This document shows positions 46,953 through 56,330 of a stretch of DNA of 64,000 bases, in pieces (the stretch's first letter is position 1; every line of letters begins with the position of its first letter). Made by a program: the position numbers and the translations under genes. Source of the stretch: Microcoleus sp. bin48.metabat.b7b8b9.023. GTDB lineage: Bacteria > Cyanobacteriota > Cyanobacteriia > Cyanobacteriales > Microcoleaceae. The notes beneath the pieces were generated by a model. It ran no database searches. It was not told the origin of the DNA and saw only the letters and a program-made list of their open reading frames with translations. The stretch spans positions 1 through 64,000 of the forward strand of contig NZ_JAAFKG010000036.1 in the NCBI RefSeq assembly GCF_013299185.1. The letters are read 5' to 3'.

Positions 46953-46974
46953 AACGGGGTAAAACCCCTCGTTT
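46953..46974 (-). promoter_or_regulatory. Putative HetR-binding palindrome upstream of patX
   Basis: On the minus strand CGAGGGGTTTTACCCCGTT, i.e. GGGG-N5-CCCC, with 147 bp to the patX start. The known HetR site at hetP has GAGGGGTCTAACCCCTC, with the same GGGG-N5-CCCC spacing. It has flanking inverted bases (AAACG and CGTTT). Binding is inference. Confidence 0.6.
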
Positions 46975-47094
46975 CCCTCACTGTTTCAGTTGTAAGTTCA
47001 AGTTACCTACTAATTGCCGGAAACCACCAGCAGTCAAGGCTTCCCATCTTTTTTCGACACTCTTGCAACCAGGAAACGAAACCGTAAGTTATAA

Positions 47095-47308
47095 ATATTT
47101 ACGAGTCTTCAGATTAACTTCATAATTTATTGATATGGAGATGCAGCCTCGGATTAAAGACACAAAAACACAGTATCCTGGGCGCTGCTTGGGCACTCTA
47201 TATATTTATATGTTGTTGAATCAGATTCCTGAAATTGTAGATATTTACGAGTCTTCAGATTAACTTCATAATTTATTGATATCGAGATGCAGCTTCGGAT
47301 CAAAGACA
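47095..47308. repeat. 68-bp direct repeat, 146 bp apart
   Basis: 47095-47162 and 47241-47308 agree except for about three bases (both start ATATTTACGAGTCTTCAGAT). They lie between patX and coaE and hold no gene. The rest of 46975-47345 has nothing else I can support. Confidence 0.9.
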
Positions 47309-47345
47309 AGCTAATGCCACATCAGAATGTCGCGCGTAACATAGG

Positions 47346-48074
47346 CTACGATCTGATTTGCGAATCTATGTGTAGGAATAGAGAGTCGAGGGTTGACGAG
47401 TTATCCAAAACAACATCAGCTTGTTGGCACTTGTTAGCTAGCGGCATCTGGGCGTTAATGCGTGCATTAGCTCGATCGCAACTCAAGCCGTCTCGGTGCA
47501 TCAGCCGTTGTAACTGCACTTCGGGCGAACAGTACACCACCCAAATTTCGGTACACAAGTCAGTCATGTTAGCTTCAAACAGCAGCGGCACTACCAACAC
47601 CAAAGTCAACCTGTCAGTCTGGGCCCAGAAACCTGGTTTTTTTTCAACCATACTTGGTTCTAGTTCTCGATCGCCTTCCCCAAATCGGCTTTCTTGAGTT
47701 TTTGTACCTAATTCATCTGTGTCTGGGGATACCAGATTTAAGGCGGCAATGTAGCTTTGAGTTTCCTCCACTAACCGGCGGCGCACATAAGGGTGAATCT
47801 GTTGTTCCAACCACTGCCGTTCCGCTGCGTTACAAAAAATAATATTTCCTAACTCTGGCCGATTTAAATTGCCGTCGGGGAGCAAAATAACGGCACCGTA
47901 TCGTTCTACAATAGAGTCTAGTATTGGCGAACCTGGGTGCACAGCTTCGCGAGCGTAAATATCGGCATCTAAAATCGGAAATCCATAGGTATATGCCAGA
48001 TAATTAGATATAGCGGTTTTCCCGGTGGCGATGCCCCCAGTTAAACCGATCGTGCGGACAATTCGATCGCTCAT
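47346..48074 (-). CDS. coaE: Dephospho-CoA kinase with an inserted segment
   Basis: A 242-aa enzyme that phosphorylates dephospho-CoA, the last step of CoA synthesis. It starts with the P-loop TIGLTGGIATGKTA and includes PILDADIYAREAV and VVPLLFEANMTDLCTEIWVV, standard for CoaE. The family is usually near 200 aa; here residues ~111-155 are an extra segment (from SPDTDELG to KPGFWAQT), polar and low in complexity, in the lid region before VVPLLFE. The DNA of this insert includes AGAAACCTGGTTTTTTTTC, the same dispersed motif as at 3436. So it seems that an intergenic-type repeat was accommodated in frame. Confidence 0.93.
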   Translation of the reverse strand: MSDRIVRTIGLTGGIATGKTAISNYLAYTYGFPILDADIYAREAVHPGSPILDSIVERYGAVILLPDGNLNRPELGNIIFCNAAERQWLEQQIHPYVRRRLVEETQSYIAALNLVSPDTDELGTKTQESRFGEGDRELEPSMVEKKPGFWAQTDRLTLVLVVPLLFEANMTDLCTEIWVVYCSPEVQLQRLMHRDGLSCDRANARINAQMPLANKCQQADVVLDNSSTLDSLFLHIDSQIRS

Positions 48075-48281
48075 AATTTTCTCTGTTTAAACTCAACGGT
48101 GTTTCGACACTTAGTGTCAGTGTTTGCTATGTTGGTGGCACAATCAAAATCGGACTAAAACTTGGGAATTGGCGATCGAGAGTTAGCCTTAGGAATGGTC
48201 AGCATGAGGGTGCGATCGACTGTTTTTTACCTAAAATCTCCATTTAAAACTCGAATTCAGGTCTAGATCGAGGCAAATTTT

Positions 48282-51200
48282 ATGAATGCTCAATCTGCTG
48301 TGCGATCGATTCTGGCAGCAATTCCCCTGGCTGGATTTTTGATATTAGATTTTTTCCCCAACCTGGTTTTCTTCAAAGAAGATAGCAGCGGATGGGTGCT
48401 TGTGGCAATTTATCGCCAATCTCAAATTGCTGCGGCACAGCCAATTATGGCAGCCCCAGACGGCACCGGAACCACCATCACCACGCCCGGTGCGTCGCCC
48501 TCTCGCTACGATATTACAGGTGGCACAAGTTCCAGAGACGGAGCAAATCTGTTCCACAGTTTTACTCGATTTGGTTTAAATCCTGGCGAAACTGCCAATT
48601 TCCTCTCCAACCCAAACATTAAAAATATCCTCGGCCGCGTTGTCGGTGGCGACGCTTCCTTAATTAACGGTCTAATTCGAGTTACTGGTGGCAATTCTAA
48701 CTTGTACCTGGTGAACCCGGCAGGGATTATTTTTGGCAGTAATGCGCGACTAGACGTACCAGGGTCTTTTCTGGCTACCACCGCTAGCGGTATCGGTTTT
48801 GACAGCGGCTGGTTCAACGGTACGGGGGCGAATAACTATGCGGGCTTAGTGGGAGCACCGAATACTTTTGCTTTTGGCGCACAGCCGGGGAGTATTGTCA
48901 ATGCTGGTGACTTGGCTGTGGAAAACGGGCAGAGTTTGACTTTGCTGGGCGGCACTGTCATCAGTACGGGAAGACTTTCAGCGCCGGGGGGTCAAATTAC
49001 GGTGGCGGCTGTCCCCGGCGAAAATCTGGTGCGGTTGAGTCAAAACGGACTTTTGCTGAGTTTAGAAGTTACTCCGGCTGCGGGAGTGCCAGGTTCGGAA
49101 GCTCTGCCGTTTTCTCCTCTGAGTTTGCCAAAGTTACTCTCGGGTTCCGGCGCGGCTAGCGCTACTGGTATAACTACGAACGATCGCGGTGAAGTCGTAC
49201 TTACGGGCGGGCAAACAGTACCGGCAGGGGCTGGAACTGCTTTGGTATCGGGTGTTGCGGACGTGTCTGCCAGGGGGGGCGCGGGAGGTACTGTCAACGT
49301 GTTGGGCGACAAGGTAGGGGTGTTGGGAGCGAAGATTGAGGCTTCGGGGCCCGACGGCGGCGGTACGGTGCGGATCGGGGGAGATTACCGAGGCGAGGGA
49401 ACTGTGCCGAATGCCAGAATGACTTACGTGGATGGCAAAAGTTCGATCGCAGCCAACGCCACTAAATCGGGTAACGGCGGCAGAGTTTTTGTCTGGGCGG
49501 ACAACACAACAGCATTTTTGGGCCGCATCAGCGCAACGGGCGTTTCTGCAACTTCTAGCAGCGGTGTTGGCGGGTTTGTGGAAATTTCGGGAAAGCAAAG
49601 ATTGATGTTTAACGGCACTGTCGATACTTCCGGGACAAACGGTTTGGGGACTTTGCTGTTCGATCCAGAAAATATTTTAATTACAGATTCCTCAGAAGCT
49701 GCGGGGGATGCGGCAGTTATTGCTAACAGTAATATTTTGGCAACACAAACGCGTTCACCAGGGCAGCAAAACCAGGACGATTCTTCGCTGACTATTTCAA
49801 GAAGAGCTTTGGAAAGTATCTCGGGGACAACCAATGTGGTTCTGGAAGCCCTGAATGATATTAAAATTGCTGATTTGGCGGATAATAAGTTGAGCTTTGC
49901 CGCAACTACTGGATCGGTAACATTGAGAGCAGATGCCGATCGCAACGGTGCGGGTGTTTTTTCAATGAATGCTGGAGATACAATTAGCACTCGCGGAGGC
50001 GCGCTTTCCCTGGAGGGAAGTCAAATTACTGCGGGTAATTTGTCCAGCAACGGCGGAAATATTAGTTTGATAAGTCCCGGAACAACCGTTGCAGCCAATG
50101 TTTCGGCATCGAATTCCAGCGGCGGCAACAGCGGCAATATTTTGATCGAAGGCCTGAACGTCACAGCCCAAAAACTTGATGCTAGCGGTTCTAAATCGTC
50201 GGCAAATGTAACTTTGACGGCTCGGAATATTCTGGGAGTTAGTTCGATCGCCGGTGGTTCGGGAAACATTACTTTAACTGGTAATGAAATTAATTTGAAA
50301 GGGGACAAAAATTCGGTCAGCGGGACGGGATTTTTGGTACTCCAACCTTGGAATTCCGGTCAAAATATTGCGATCGCTGGTTCTGGAGATGTCGGGACTA
50401 ATACTTATTTGAATCTGACAGCAAACGAACTCGAAAATTTGCAAAATGGGTTTGCTGGAATTACGATCGGCCGCAGCAACGGTAGCGGTTCGATTCTGAT
50501 TGCTAATAATTTCACATTTTACGATCCGCTAATTATTCAATCGCCGGCGGGTTTGGGAACAATTACGAGCACAAGTTCCCTGACAGGGGCAGACAATGCC
50601 TCAATTACTCTGAAAGCTGAGGGCAATATCCGCATCGGAAATATCACTACCAACAATCAGGAAATTCGCATCAATAGCACAACCGGCAATGTGACTACGG
50701 CTGCGCTACGCACAGGAAGTCCCCCCAGCATCAACACTTCTGTCAATTCTGCCAAAGTGCCGCGCACGTCGGGGGGAGATGTGAGCGTTACCGCCGAGGG
50801 TACGGTGACTGCTGGCGCGATCGACACTAGGGGCGATCGCGCGGGGAATGTGACGCTGACTGGCCGCGGCGGAGTCACTGTTGGCGCGATCGAAGCTGGC
50901 GGCTCGGAAACAGGTGGAAATATTACTCTGACAGGCAACGAAATTGACTTGACGGGCGGCAACAATTCGATCGCCAGCAACGGCAATCTGGTGCTGCAAC
51001 CAGTCGATCCAACTCAAAATATGACGATCGCTGGTGCTGCTGAGACTGAGGCTTTGAACTTGACTGCTGCGGAATTGAACTCGCTGCGAAACGGGTTTGC
51101 TTCAATCGCGATCGGGCGTGCTGACGGCAGCGGCTCGATCGCGATTGCTCCGGCAACCACAACGCCCAATTCAACGCCGGCGGTGACATTTCAAGATCCG

Positions 51201-53405
51201 ACAACGATTCGATCGCCCTTGGGAACGGGTGCGATCGTGGGAACGGGTGCGATCGCGGGAACAGATAACGCCACCATCGCTCTGATGGGCGGTAGTGTGG
51301 CAGTGGGAGACGTTACCTCGAATGCGGGGATTAACATCACTAGCAGCCAAGGTAATGTGACTGCTGGTATGGTTTCCACTCGATCGGCAAATGGGACGGC
51401 GGGCAATATCAACATCCGCAGCGCGGGCTCGGTAGAAGCTGGCAATGTCAATGCTTTCGGTGCCAAAAGCGGTGGAGATATCTCGATCGTGGCGCCGGGC
51501 CGGATCGTGACAGGGGTGATCAATTCTAGTTCGCAGTCGGGAAGTGCCGGTTCGAGCAAGATTACCGGGCAGAAAGATGTTGAAGTTGTTTCCATCAAAG
51601 CTAATGGAAATACGGGCGGCGATGTGGCAATCCAGGCTGGGGGATTGTTTCGGGCTGCTGGAAGCGAAACGACGAGCGATCGCACCAGCGTTAGCATTTC
51701 TACAGACGGACAGGTGCGATCGGGTTCGCTGACGCTGTTGCAAAGCACTTGCCCGTCGGGAAACTGCACAACCACGACTGTTGGGACAGGAAACTCGAAG
51801 TCGAACGCTACCTCCTCAACTACTGCTACCGCGCCCCTGTTGAGCCTGCCGAGTCCAGCACCAACTACCACTGTGGGACTAAAAAATACAGGCAATTCTC
51901 CACAAATTGTCACTCAGACTCCCGCAGCGTCTCCGGCCAAGAGCGGTACAGCAAATGTATCCTCAGGGTCTGCTACTGTGCCTGTTGACGAACGGTCGAA
52001 CGAGACTGCTGCCGGCTCTGTTTTGCTGTCGCAGTCGGTGTTAAAAGACAATGTGGGTGCGTCTAGTGCGACAGAAAACGGCAGTGCAGCAACTGCACAA
52101 AAACCTGGAAGTGGCAATCCAGACAGTATCGCGAGTTTGAGGCTGCCTGAGATTTCTCGATCGACTTCGATCGCGCAAATAAGTCCGATCGACGCAGTGC
52201 AGCAAAGGGATAGAGATCAGGGCCGGGAATTTGAACGTTACTTTGGTGGAAATCTCGATCGAAAGTCAATCACGCAGCAAAGTATCCGAGATACTCTCAG
52301 CAGCGTCAATCGCTTGACGGGAGTTAAACCGGCGATCGTTTACGTCTGGGTGAAAGACAAGAATTTAGAACTTGTGTTGTTATTGCCAGACGGCAAAAAT
52401 GTGTTTAAAAGCGTGCCTGCAAGTCGCGAAACAGTGCTGCAAGTTGCTAAGGAATTCACTAATGCTATCAGAACTCCCAAGACATTGACAGGTTCTGATT
52501 ACAAGGAACCTGCCAAGGAACTTTACCAGTGGTTAATTGCACCGCTGCAAGCGGAATTGGATGCTAACAAGATTGACACGTTGGCGTTTTCGATGGATGC
52601 CGGTTTGCGAACTTTACCTTTAGCTGCTCTGTTTGACGGCAAACAGTTTTTGGTAGAAAAGTATAGTTTGGGGCTGATTCCCAGTTTGAGTTTGACTGAT
52701 ACTCGCTATGCCGATGTTAAGGGTTCGGAAGTTTTGGCGATGGGTGCGTCGAAATTTCCCGAAAAATACGATCAAAATCCTTTACCTGCGGTGCCGTTGG
52801 AAATATCAACAATTGTGGGCAAGATTTGGCATGGTGCGTCTTTTCTCAACGAACGTTTTACGCTGGCAAATTTGAAGGAAAAACGCAATCAATCCCAATA
52901 CAAAATTATTCACTTAGCTACTCACGGCGATTTTCAGCCTGGTGGTGCCCAAAATTCTTACATTCAGTTTTGGGATACTAAGTTGCGGTTAAATCAGTTG
53001 GAAGAGTTGAAGTTATCTAACCCGCAGGTGGAGTTGTTGGTTTTGAGTGCGTGTACTACGGCGGTGGGAGACGAACAGGCTGAGTTGGGTTTTGCGGGAT
53101 TGGCGGTACACGCGGGGGTAAAATCGGCTTTGGCGAGTTTGTGGTATGTGTCAGATGCTGGAACTTTGGGGTTGATGACCGAGTTTTACCAGCAGTTGCG
53201 GACGGCACCGATTAAGGCTGAGGCTTTGCGGCAAGCGCAGTTGACGATGTTGCGCGGGGAAGTGCGGTTGCAGGATGGTTATTTGGTGCGATCGGGCAAC
53301 AATCAACCTCTGCCTTTGCCTGCGGAATTGACGGCTAGGGGCGATCGTAATTTGTCGCATCCGTATTATTGGGCCGCTTTTACAATGATTGGTTCGCCTT
53401 GGTAA
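48282..53405 (+). CDS. Two-partner-secretion exoprotein with C-terminal CHAT protease domain
   Basis: A 1707-aa protein. Hydrophobic N-terminus (residues 11-27). Residues ~55-180 match the filamentous haemagglutinin N-terminal TPS domain (NLFHSFTRFGLNPGETANFL, NPNIKNILGRVVGG, LYLVNPAGIIFGSNARLDVP). Residues ~180-1200 are a long beta-helix-like, Gly/Thr/Asn-rich repeat region. Residues ~1400-1707 are a CHAT domain of caspase type, with H1548 in HLATHGDF and C1591 in VLSACTTA, and YYWAAFTMIGSPW at the end. TPS proteins are exported through an outer-membrane TpsB partner, which is not in the window; CHAT proteases are caspase-like. A secreted caspase-like protease fused to an adhesin-type stalk is the reading; target unknown. 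Confidence 0.93.
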   Translation: MNAQSAVRSILAAIPLAGFLILDFFPNLVFFKEDSSGWVLVAIYRQSQIAAAQPIMAAPDGTGTTITTPGASPSRYDITGGTSSRDGANLFHSFTRFGLNPGETANFLSNPNIKNILGRVVGGDASLINGLIRVTGGNSNLYLVNPAGIIFGSNARLDVPGSFLATTASGIGFDSGWFNGTGANNYAGLVGAPNTFAFGAQPGSIVNAGDLAVENGQSLTLLGGTVISTGRLSAPGGQITVAAVPGENLVRLSQNGLLLSLEVTPAAGVPGSEALPFSPLSLPKLLSGSGAASATGITTNDRGEVVLTGGQTVPAGAGTALVSGVADVSARGGAGGTVNVLGDKVGVLGAKIEASGPDGGGTVRIGGDYRGEGTVPNARMTYVDGKSSIAANATKSGNGGRVFVWADNTTAFLGRISATGVSATSSSGVGGFVEISGKQRLMFNGTVDTSGTNGLGTLLFDPENILITDSSEAAGDAAVIANSNILATQTRSPGQQNQDDSSLTISRRALESISGTTNVVLEALNDIKIADLADNKLSFAATTGSVTLRADADRNGAGVFSMNAGDTISTRGGALSLEGSQITAGNLSSNGGNISLISPGTTVAANVSASNSSGGNSGNILIEGLNVTAQKLDASGSKSSANVTLTARNILGVSSIAGGSGNITLTGNEINLKGDKNSVSGTGFLVLQPWNSGQNIAIAGSGDVGTNTYLNLTANELENLQNGFAGITIGRSNGSGSILIANNFTFYDPLIIQSPAGLGTITSTSSLTGADNASITLKAEGNIRIGNITTNNQEIRINSTTGNVTTAALRTGSPPSINTSVNSAKVPRTSGGDVSVTAEGTVTAGAIDTRGDRAGNVTLTGRGGVTVGAIEAGGSETGGNITLTGNEIDLTGGNNSIASNGNLVLQPVDPTQNMTIAGAAETEALNLTAAELNSLRNGFASIAIGRADGSGSIAIAPATTTPNSTPAVTFQDPTTIRSPLGTGAIVGTGAIAGTDNATIALMGGSVAVGDVTSNAGINITSSQGNVTAGMVSTRSANGTAGNINIRSAGSVEAGNVNAFGAKSGGDISIVAPGRIVTGVINSSSQSGSAGSSKITGQKDVEVVSIKANGNTGGDVAIQAGGLFRAAGSETTSDRTSVSISTDGQVRSGSLTLLQSTCPSGNCTTTTVGTGNSKSNATSSTTATAPLLSLPSPAPTTTVGLKNTGNSPQIVTQTPAASPAKSGTANVSSGSATVPVDERSNETAAGSVLLSQSVLKDNVGASSATENGSAATAQKPGSGNPDSIASLRLPEISRSTSIAQISPIDAVQQRDRDQGREFERYFGGNLDRKSITQQSIRDTLSSVNRLTGVKPAIVYVWVKDKNLELVLLLPDGKNVFKSVPASRETVLQVAKEFTNAIRTPKTLTGSDYKEPAKELYQWLIAPLQAELDANKIDTLAFSMDAGLRTLPLAALFDGKQFLVEKYSLGLIPSLSLTDTRYADVKGSEVLAMGASKFPEKYDQNPLPAVPLEISTIVGKIWHGASFLNERFTLANLKEKRNQSQYKIIHLATHGDFQPGGAQNSYIQFWDTKLRLNQLEELKLSNPQVELLVLSACTTAVGDEQAELGFAGLAVHAGVKSALASLWYVSDAGTLGLMTEFYQQLRTAPIKAEALRQAQLTMLRGEVRLQDGYLVRSGNNQPLPLPAELTARGDRNLSHPYYWAAFTMIGSPW

Positions 53406-53434
53406 GATAGTTTTGGTTAAATCTCTTTCCTGTT

Positions 53435-54019
53435 ATGCCGAAATTTGAAGACCAACTCGATATAGTTTACGCTAGCGATCGAGCCTGCTGGCGGCAGTGG
53501 TTGCAGCAAAACTCTGGAAATGCGATCGGAGTTTGGCTGGTTTATTACAAAGTCAAAAGTGGCAAACCTAGCGTGCAGTATAGCGAAGCAGTCAAAGAAG
53601 CACTTTGCTTTGGCTGGATTGACAGCAAAGTCAAATCATTGGATGCAGAAAGTTACCGACAAATCTTCACGCCTCGAAAACCAAAAAGTGTCTGGTCAAA
53701 ATTGAACAAGCAATATATCGAAGAATTAATTGCTGAAGGGAAGATGACCGAAGCTGGGTTAGAAAAAATTATAGCAGCTAAACAAGATGGCTCATGGACA
53801 AGTTTAGATTTGATTGAAGCATTAGTGATTCCAGCAGACTTAAAAGAAGCTTTAGAAACAGACGATACTGCAAACAGAAACTTTGCAGGATTCAACAAAA
53901 CAACTAAAAAAAATATTCTATCTTGGATTCAAAGTGCTAAACGCCCAGAGACGAGATTGAGTAGAATCGAGAAAACGATATTTGCGATCGCACAAAACAA
54001 AAATCCCTTGATTCGTTAG
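53435..54019 (+). CDS. YdeI/OmpD-associated family protein
   Basis: A 194-aa protein of the YdeI/OmpD-associated family: WLQQNSGNAIGVWLVYYK near the start, EAVKEALCFGWIDSKV in the middle, and RQIFTPRKPKSVWSKLNKQY, all standard motifs. The family is linked in enterobacteria to resistance to peptides, but no clear biochemical function is known. It lies 30 bp behind the exoprotein gene on the same strand. The SDR gene follows 37 bp after its stop. Confidence 0.88.
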   Translation: MPKFEDQLDIVYASDRACWRQWLQQNSGNAIGVWLVYYKVKSGKPSVQYSEAVKEALCFGWIDSKVKSLDAESYRQIFTPRKPKSVWSKLNKQYIEELIAEGKMTEAGLEKIIAAKQDGSWTSLDLIEALVIPADLKEALETDDTANRNFAGFNKTTKKNILSWIQSAKRPETRLSRIEKTIFAIAQNKNPLIR

Positions 54020-54055
54020 TATACCCGATAGAACTATGTGCTAGGAATTTGGAAA

Positions 54056-54748
54056 ATGTTCAACACTATTCTTGTCGCAGGAGCAAGTCGCGGAATTGGG
54101 CTGGCGGTTGCCGAACACCTCGCGTCGCAGTCCCGCCGTTTGCTAGCCGTATCCCGCACGCCTTCACCCAACGGAGAATGGATAAGTGCTGACTTGTCAG
54201 ATTTGACTGGTGTGGAGACAACTGTGCAGGCAATTGGCAGCGATGTACTCGATGCCTTGCTGTACACGGGAGGTACTTGGGAAACTAACGCTTTTACTCG
54301 CAAATATTCCTTTGAAAACTGTTCGGATGAAGACATTGCACGAGTCATTGCTGTGAACTTGATGGCACCAATTCGACTCGTTAAGGGGCTTTTACCTGCA
54401 CTCAGACGATCGCACAATCCGAAAATTGTGTTTGTGGGCGCTTTGTCTGGGCGCGATAATTTCCCTGCCCGCGAGGTTGCAAACTCGGCATCCAAGTTCG
54501 GATTGCGAGGAGTGGTTCACGCGCTGCGGGAGGAATTGCGATCGCAACAAATAGGTGTCACTGTCATTAATCCGGGTAATGTGGGAACGCCGGAGGTACT
54601 TGCGGATCTGGAAGCGGAAGGACTGCTGGGCGATCGTGCAATTCCACTCGCTGACCTACTTTGTATTATCGACTGCGTGTTGTCCTTATCGCGTGCAACT
54701 TGCGTCAAAGAAATCGATTTACCTGCAATGCTTGGCACAGGAGCCTGA
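54056..54748 (+). CDS. SDR-family protein lacking the catalytic tyrosine
   Basis: A 230-aa protein with Rossmann motif VAGASRGIGLAVAE, Asn region VNLMAPIRLVKG, serine strand IVFVGALSGRD, and the helix normally bearing YxxxK here reading ANSASKFGLRG, with Asn where Tyr is expected. The C-terminus LPAMLGTGA is regular. So the nucleotide-binding fold is intact but the usual oxidoreductase Tyr is replaced, which suggests altered or no catalysis. ATG 54056 is chosen; the GTG at 54038 is an alternative that would add six residues. AGGA lies 10 nt upstream. Confidence 0.85.
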   Translation: MFNTILVAGASRGIGLAVAEHLASQSRRLLAVSRTPSPNGEWISADLSDLTGVETTVQAIGSDVLDALLYTGGTWETNAFTRKYSFENCSDEDIARVIAVNLMAPIRLVKGLLPALRRSHNPKIVFVGALSGRDNFPAREVANSASKFGLRGVVHALREELRSQQIGVTVINPGNVGTPEVLADLEAEGLLGDRAIPLADLLCIIDCVLSLSRATCVKEIDLPAMLGTGA

Positions 54749-54895
54749 TCGGGTGAGATTAAGTTCTCTAAATTACGCGCAATCAAAAGGTGCAATGTTT
54801 GGGCTTTACTTCTGAGAAAAGAGCGGACTGAAGTCCGTACTACGAACCTTTTTTGTTATGCTAATCGACGGGATACGATCTGGTATGACTGATGA

Positions 54896-55528
54896 CTAAT
54901 TGTTAGCTGCTATCTGACTCAAGCGTTTGAGGATGCGGAGTACATCATAAAGTTCGTTGCCAGGGTTGCGAGTGAGATATCCTTTAGATGTGGCATATCG
55001 CGGTGATTCTCCGTTGACTAATTTGACAAAGATGAAACTGCTGCCTGTAGCGATCGTGCCGTAACTCGGGCGATCGCGATTGGGGTTTGCTAGCATATAA
55101 GCTAAGATTTGTGCCAGCCCCGCTTCGATGGAAAAAGAAACTCGTTTAGACTCGATTACCATCAGCCACAATTGGTCTTTTAAAACTAAAGTGTCGATGC
55201 TGCCTTTAATAATCACGCCTTCATCTTCTTCGGAAATTTCGACGGACTTTTCCGGTTTAATGTAAAATGGGTGCAGGTAAAATTCGCCAGCAAATAACAG
55301 CGGAGAGACGATCGACAAACTGATGGTTTTTTCCAGCATCGGCGGATACTCAAGCAAGTTGAAGTAACCCGCTTTAATCTGATCTAGCTGTCGTTTCTGA
55401 AAGTCGGTGATTTCGGGCAACTCGTCTTGCCATTCAGGGAAAAATTGGTCGTCGGTGACAAGTTGCAGGTTAAAAATGGTTTTTAATTCTTCTAATGTGA
55501 CATTTTTAGCTTGAATTGTTTGAACCAT
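54896..55528 (-). CDS. PD-(D/E)XK restriction-enzyme-R-like protein
   Basis: A 210-aa protein. The nuclease core is visible as GSIDTLVLKDQLWLMVIESKRVSFS: D in the first strand and E-x-K (ESK) in the second, with the upstream helix EFYLHPFYIK. This architecture resembles the N-terminal nuclease part of type I restriction R subunits, and such short proteins in cyanobacteria are often called restriction endonuclease subunit R. No helicase, S or M gene is adjacent, so a full type I system is not supported; it may be an orphan nuclease. The Uma2 gene lies 136 bp upstream on the same strand. Confidence 0.72.
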   Translation of the reverse strand: MVQTIQAKNVTLEELKTIFNLQLVTDDQFFPEWQDELPEITDFQKRQLDQIKAGYFNLLEYPPMLEKTISLSIVSPLLFAGEFYLHPFYIKPEKSVEISEEDEGVIIKGSIDTLVLKDQLWLMVIESKRVSFSIEAGLAQILAYMLANPNRDRPSYGTIATGSSFIFVKLVNGESPRYATSKGYLTRNPGNELYDVLRILKRLSQIAANN

Positions 55529-55574
55529 AATTCGCTAGCCTTAATTTTATAGATATTTACACTTATATCAAATT

Positions 55575-55634
55575 GGTTCGATCGTTCGGACTTCAGTCCT
55601 TCCTTGATGAGGACTAAAGTCCTCACTACGAACC
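55575..55634. repeat. GGACTTCAGTCC-family palindrome
   Basis: GGTTCGATCGTTCGGACTTC and GGACTAAAGTCCTCACTACG form an imperfect hairpin in the gap between the two nuclease-type genes. A half copy of the family is also found at 54824-54850. Confidence 0.88.
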
Positions 55635-55664
55635 GAAGATAGGCGAAGTTATAGTTTAATCTTA

Positions 55665-56243
55665 CTAATTCCAAATTTTTTGCAAATTTAAAACAAATCC
55701 CGGCAAAACATCTTCCCCAGAAAGGGCGAGAGGAGATTGTAAAACTTCCACTTCTTGGCCGGGGGGATAAATTTCTACTTCTCGTTTTTTGCGGTTAATC
55801 AGCCAACCCAAGCGGCAGCCATTATCCATATATTCTTGCATTTTTTCCTGAGTCTTTTTCAAGCTGTCACTCGGAGAAAGAAACTCGATGACAAAATCAG
55901 GACATAAGGGGATAAATTTGTCTTTTTGTTCCGGTGTCAAAGCTTGCCAACGCGATTTTTCTACCCAAGACGCATCAGGAGAGCGATCGGCGCCCTTGGG
56001 CAGAGTAAATCCTGTGGAGGAATCAAAGGCTTCACCGAGTTCGGTTCGATCGTTCCAGATCCAGAGTTGAGCGCCTGCTGTTAAATTGCGTTTCCCTGTT
56101 TCTCCTCCGGTTGGTGGCATGACGATTAATTCTCCGTTGGCGTTGCGTTCTAGTTTCAATTCTGGGTGTTCTTCACACAGTTGATAAAACTGTTCGGAAG
56201 TTAGTTGGATAATGGAATTGAGATTTAATGTAATAGCAGTCAT
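55665..56243 (-). CDS. Uma2-family putative nuclease, copy 3
   Basis: A 192-aa Uma2 protein: EQFYQLCEEHPELKLERNANG at the N-terminus, SPDASWVEKSRWQ as acidic strand, FVIEFLSPSDSLKKTQEKMQEY as the core with E-x-S-P and Lys helix, and LPGFVLNLQKIW at the end. Full length. It shares little with the copies at 16946 and 21892 beyond the family motifs, so these are old paralogues. Upstream is the gene for a serine protease on the same strand, 88 bp away. Confidence 0.9.
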   Translation of the reverse strand: MTAITLNLNSIIQLTSEQFYQLCEEHPELKLERNANGELIVMPPTGGETGKRNLTAGAQLWIWNDRTELGEAFDSSTGFTLPKGADRSPDASWVEKSRWQALTPEQKDKFIPLCPDFVIEFLSPSDSLKKTQEKMQEYMDNGCRLGWLINRKKREVEIYPPGQEVEVLQSPLALSGEDVLPGFVLNLQKIWN

Positions 56244-56330
56244 GATTATTTACCTGCTGTTTGTATGAATTCGATTAAGAATTAAAAATGGGATAATTCA
56301 TTTTTAATTCTTAATTCTTAACTTATCATT

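Noticed and set aside
49040-51913. Long minus-strand open frames across the exoprotein gene
   Set aside because: Repetitive GC-biased codon structure of the plus-strand gene keeps them open. They have no recognisable domains.
54896-56243. A restriction-modification system made of the PD-(D/E)XK protein and Uma2
   Set aside because: No methyltransferase or specificity gene is present, and Uma2 is not a known RM partner; adjacency alone does not support it.
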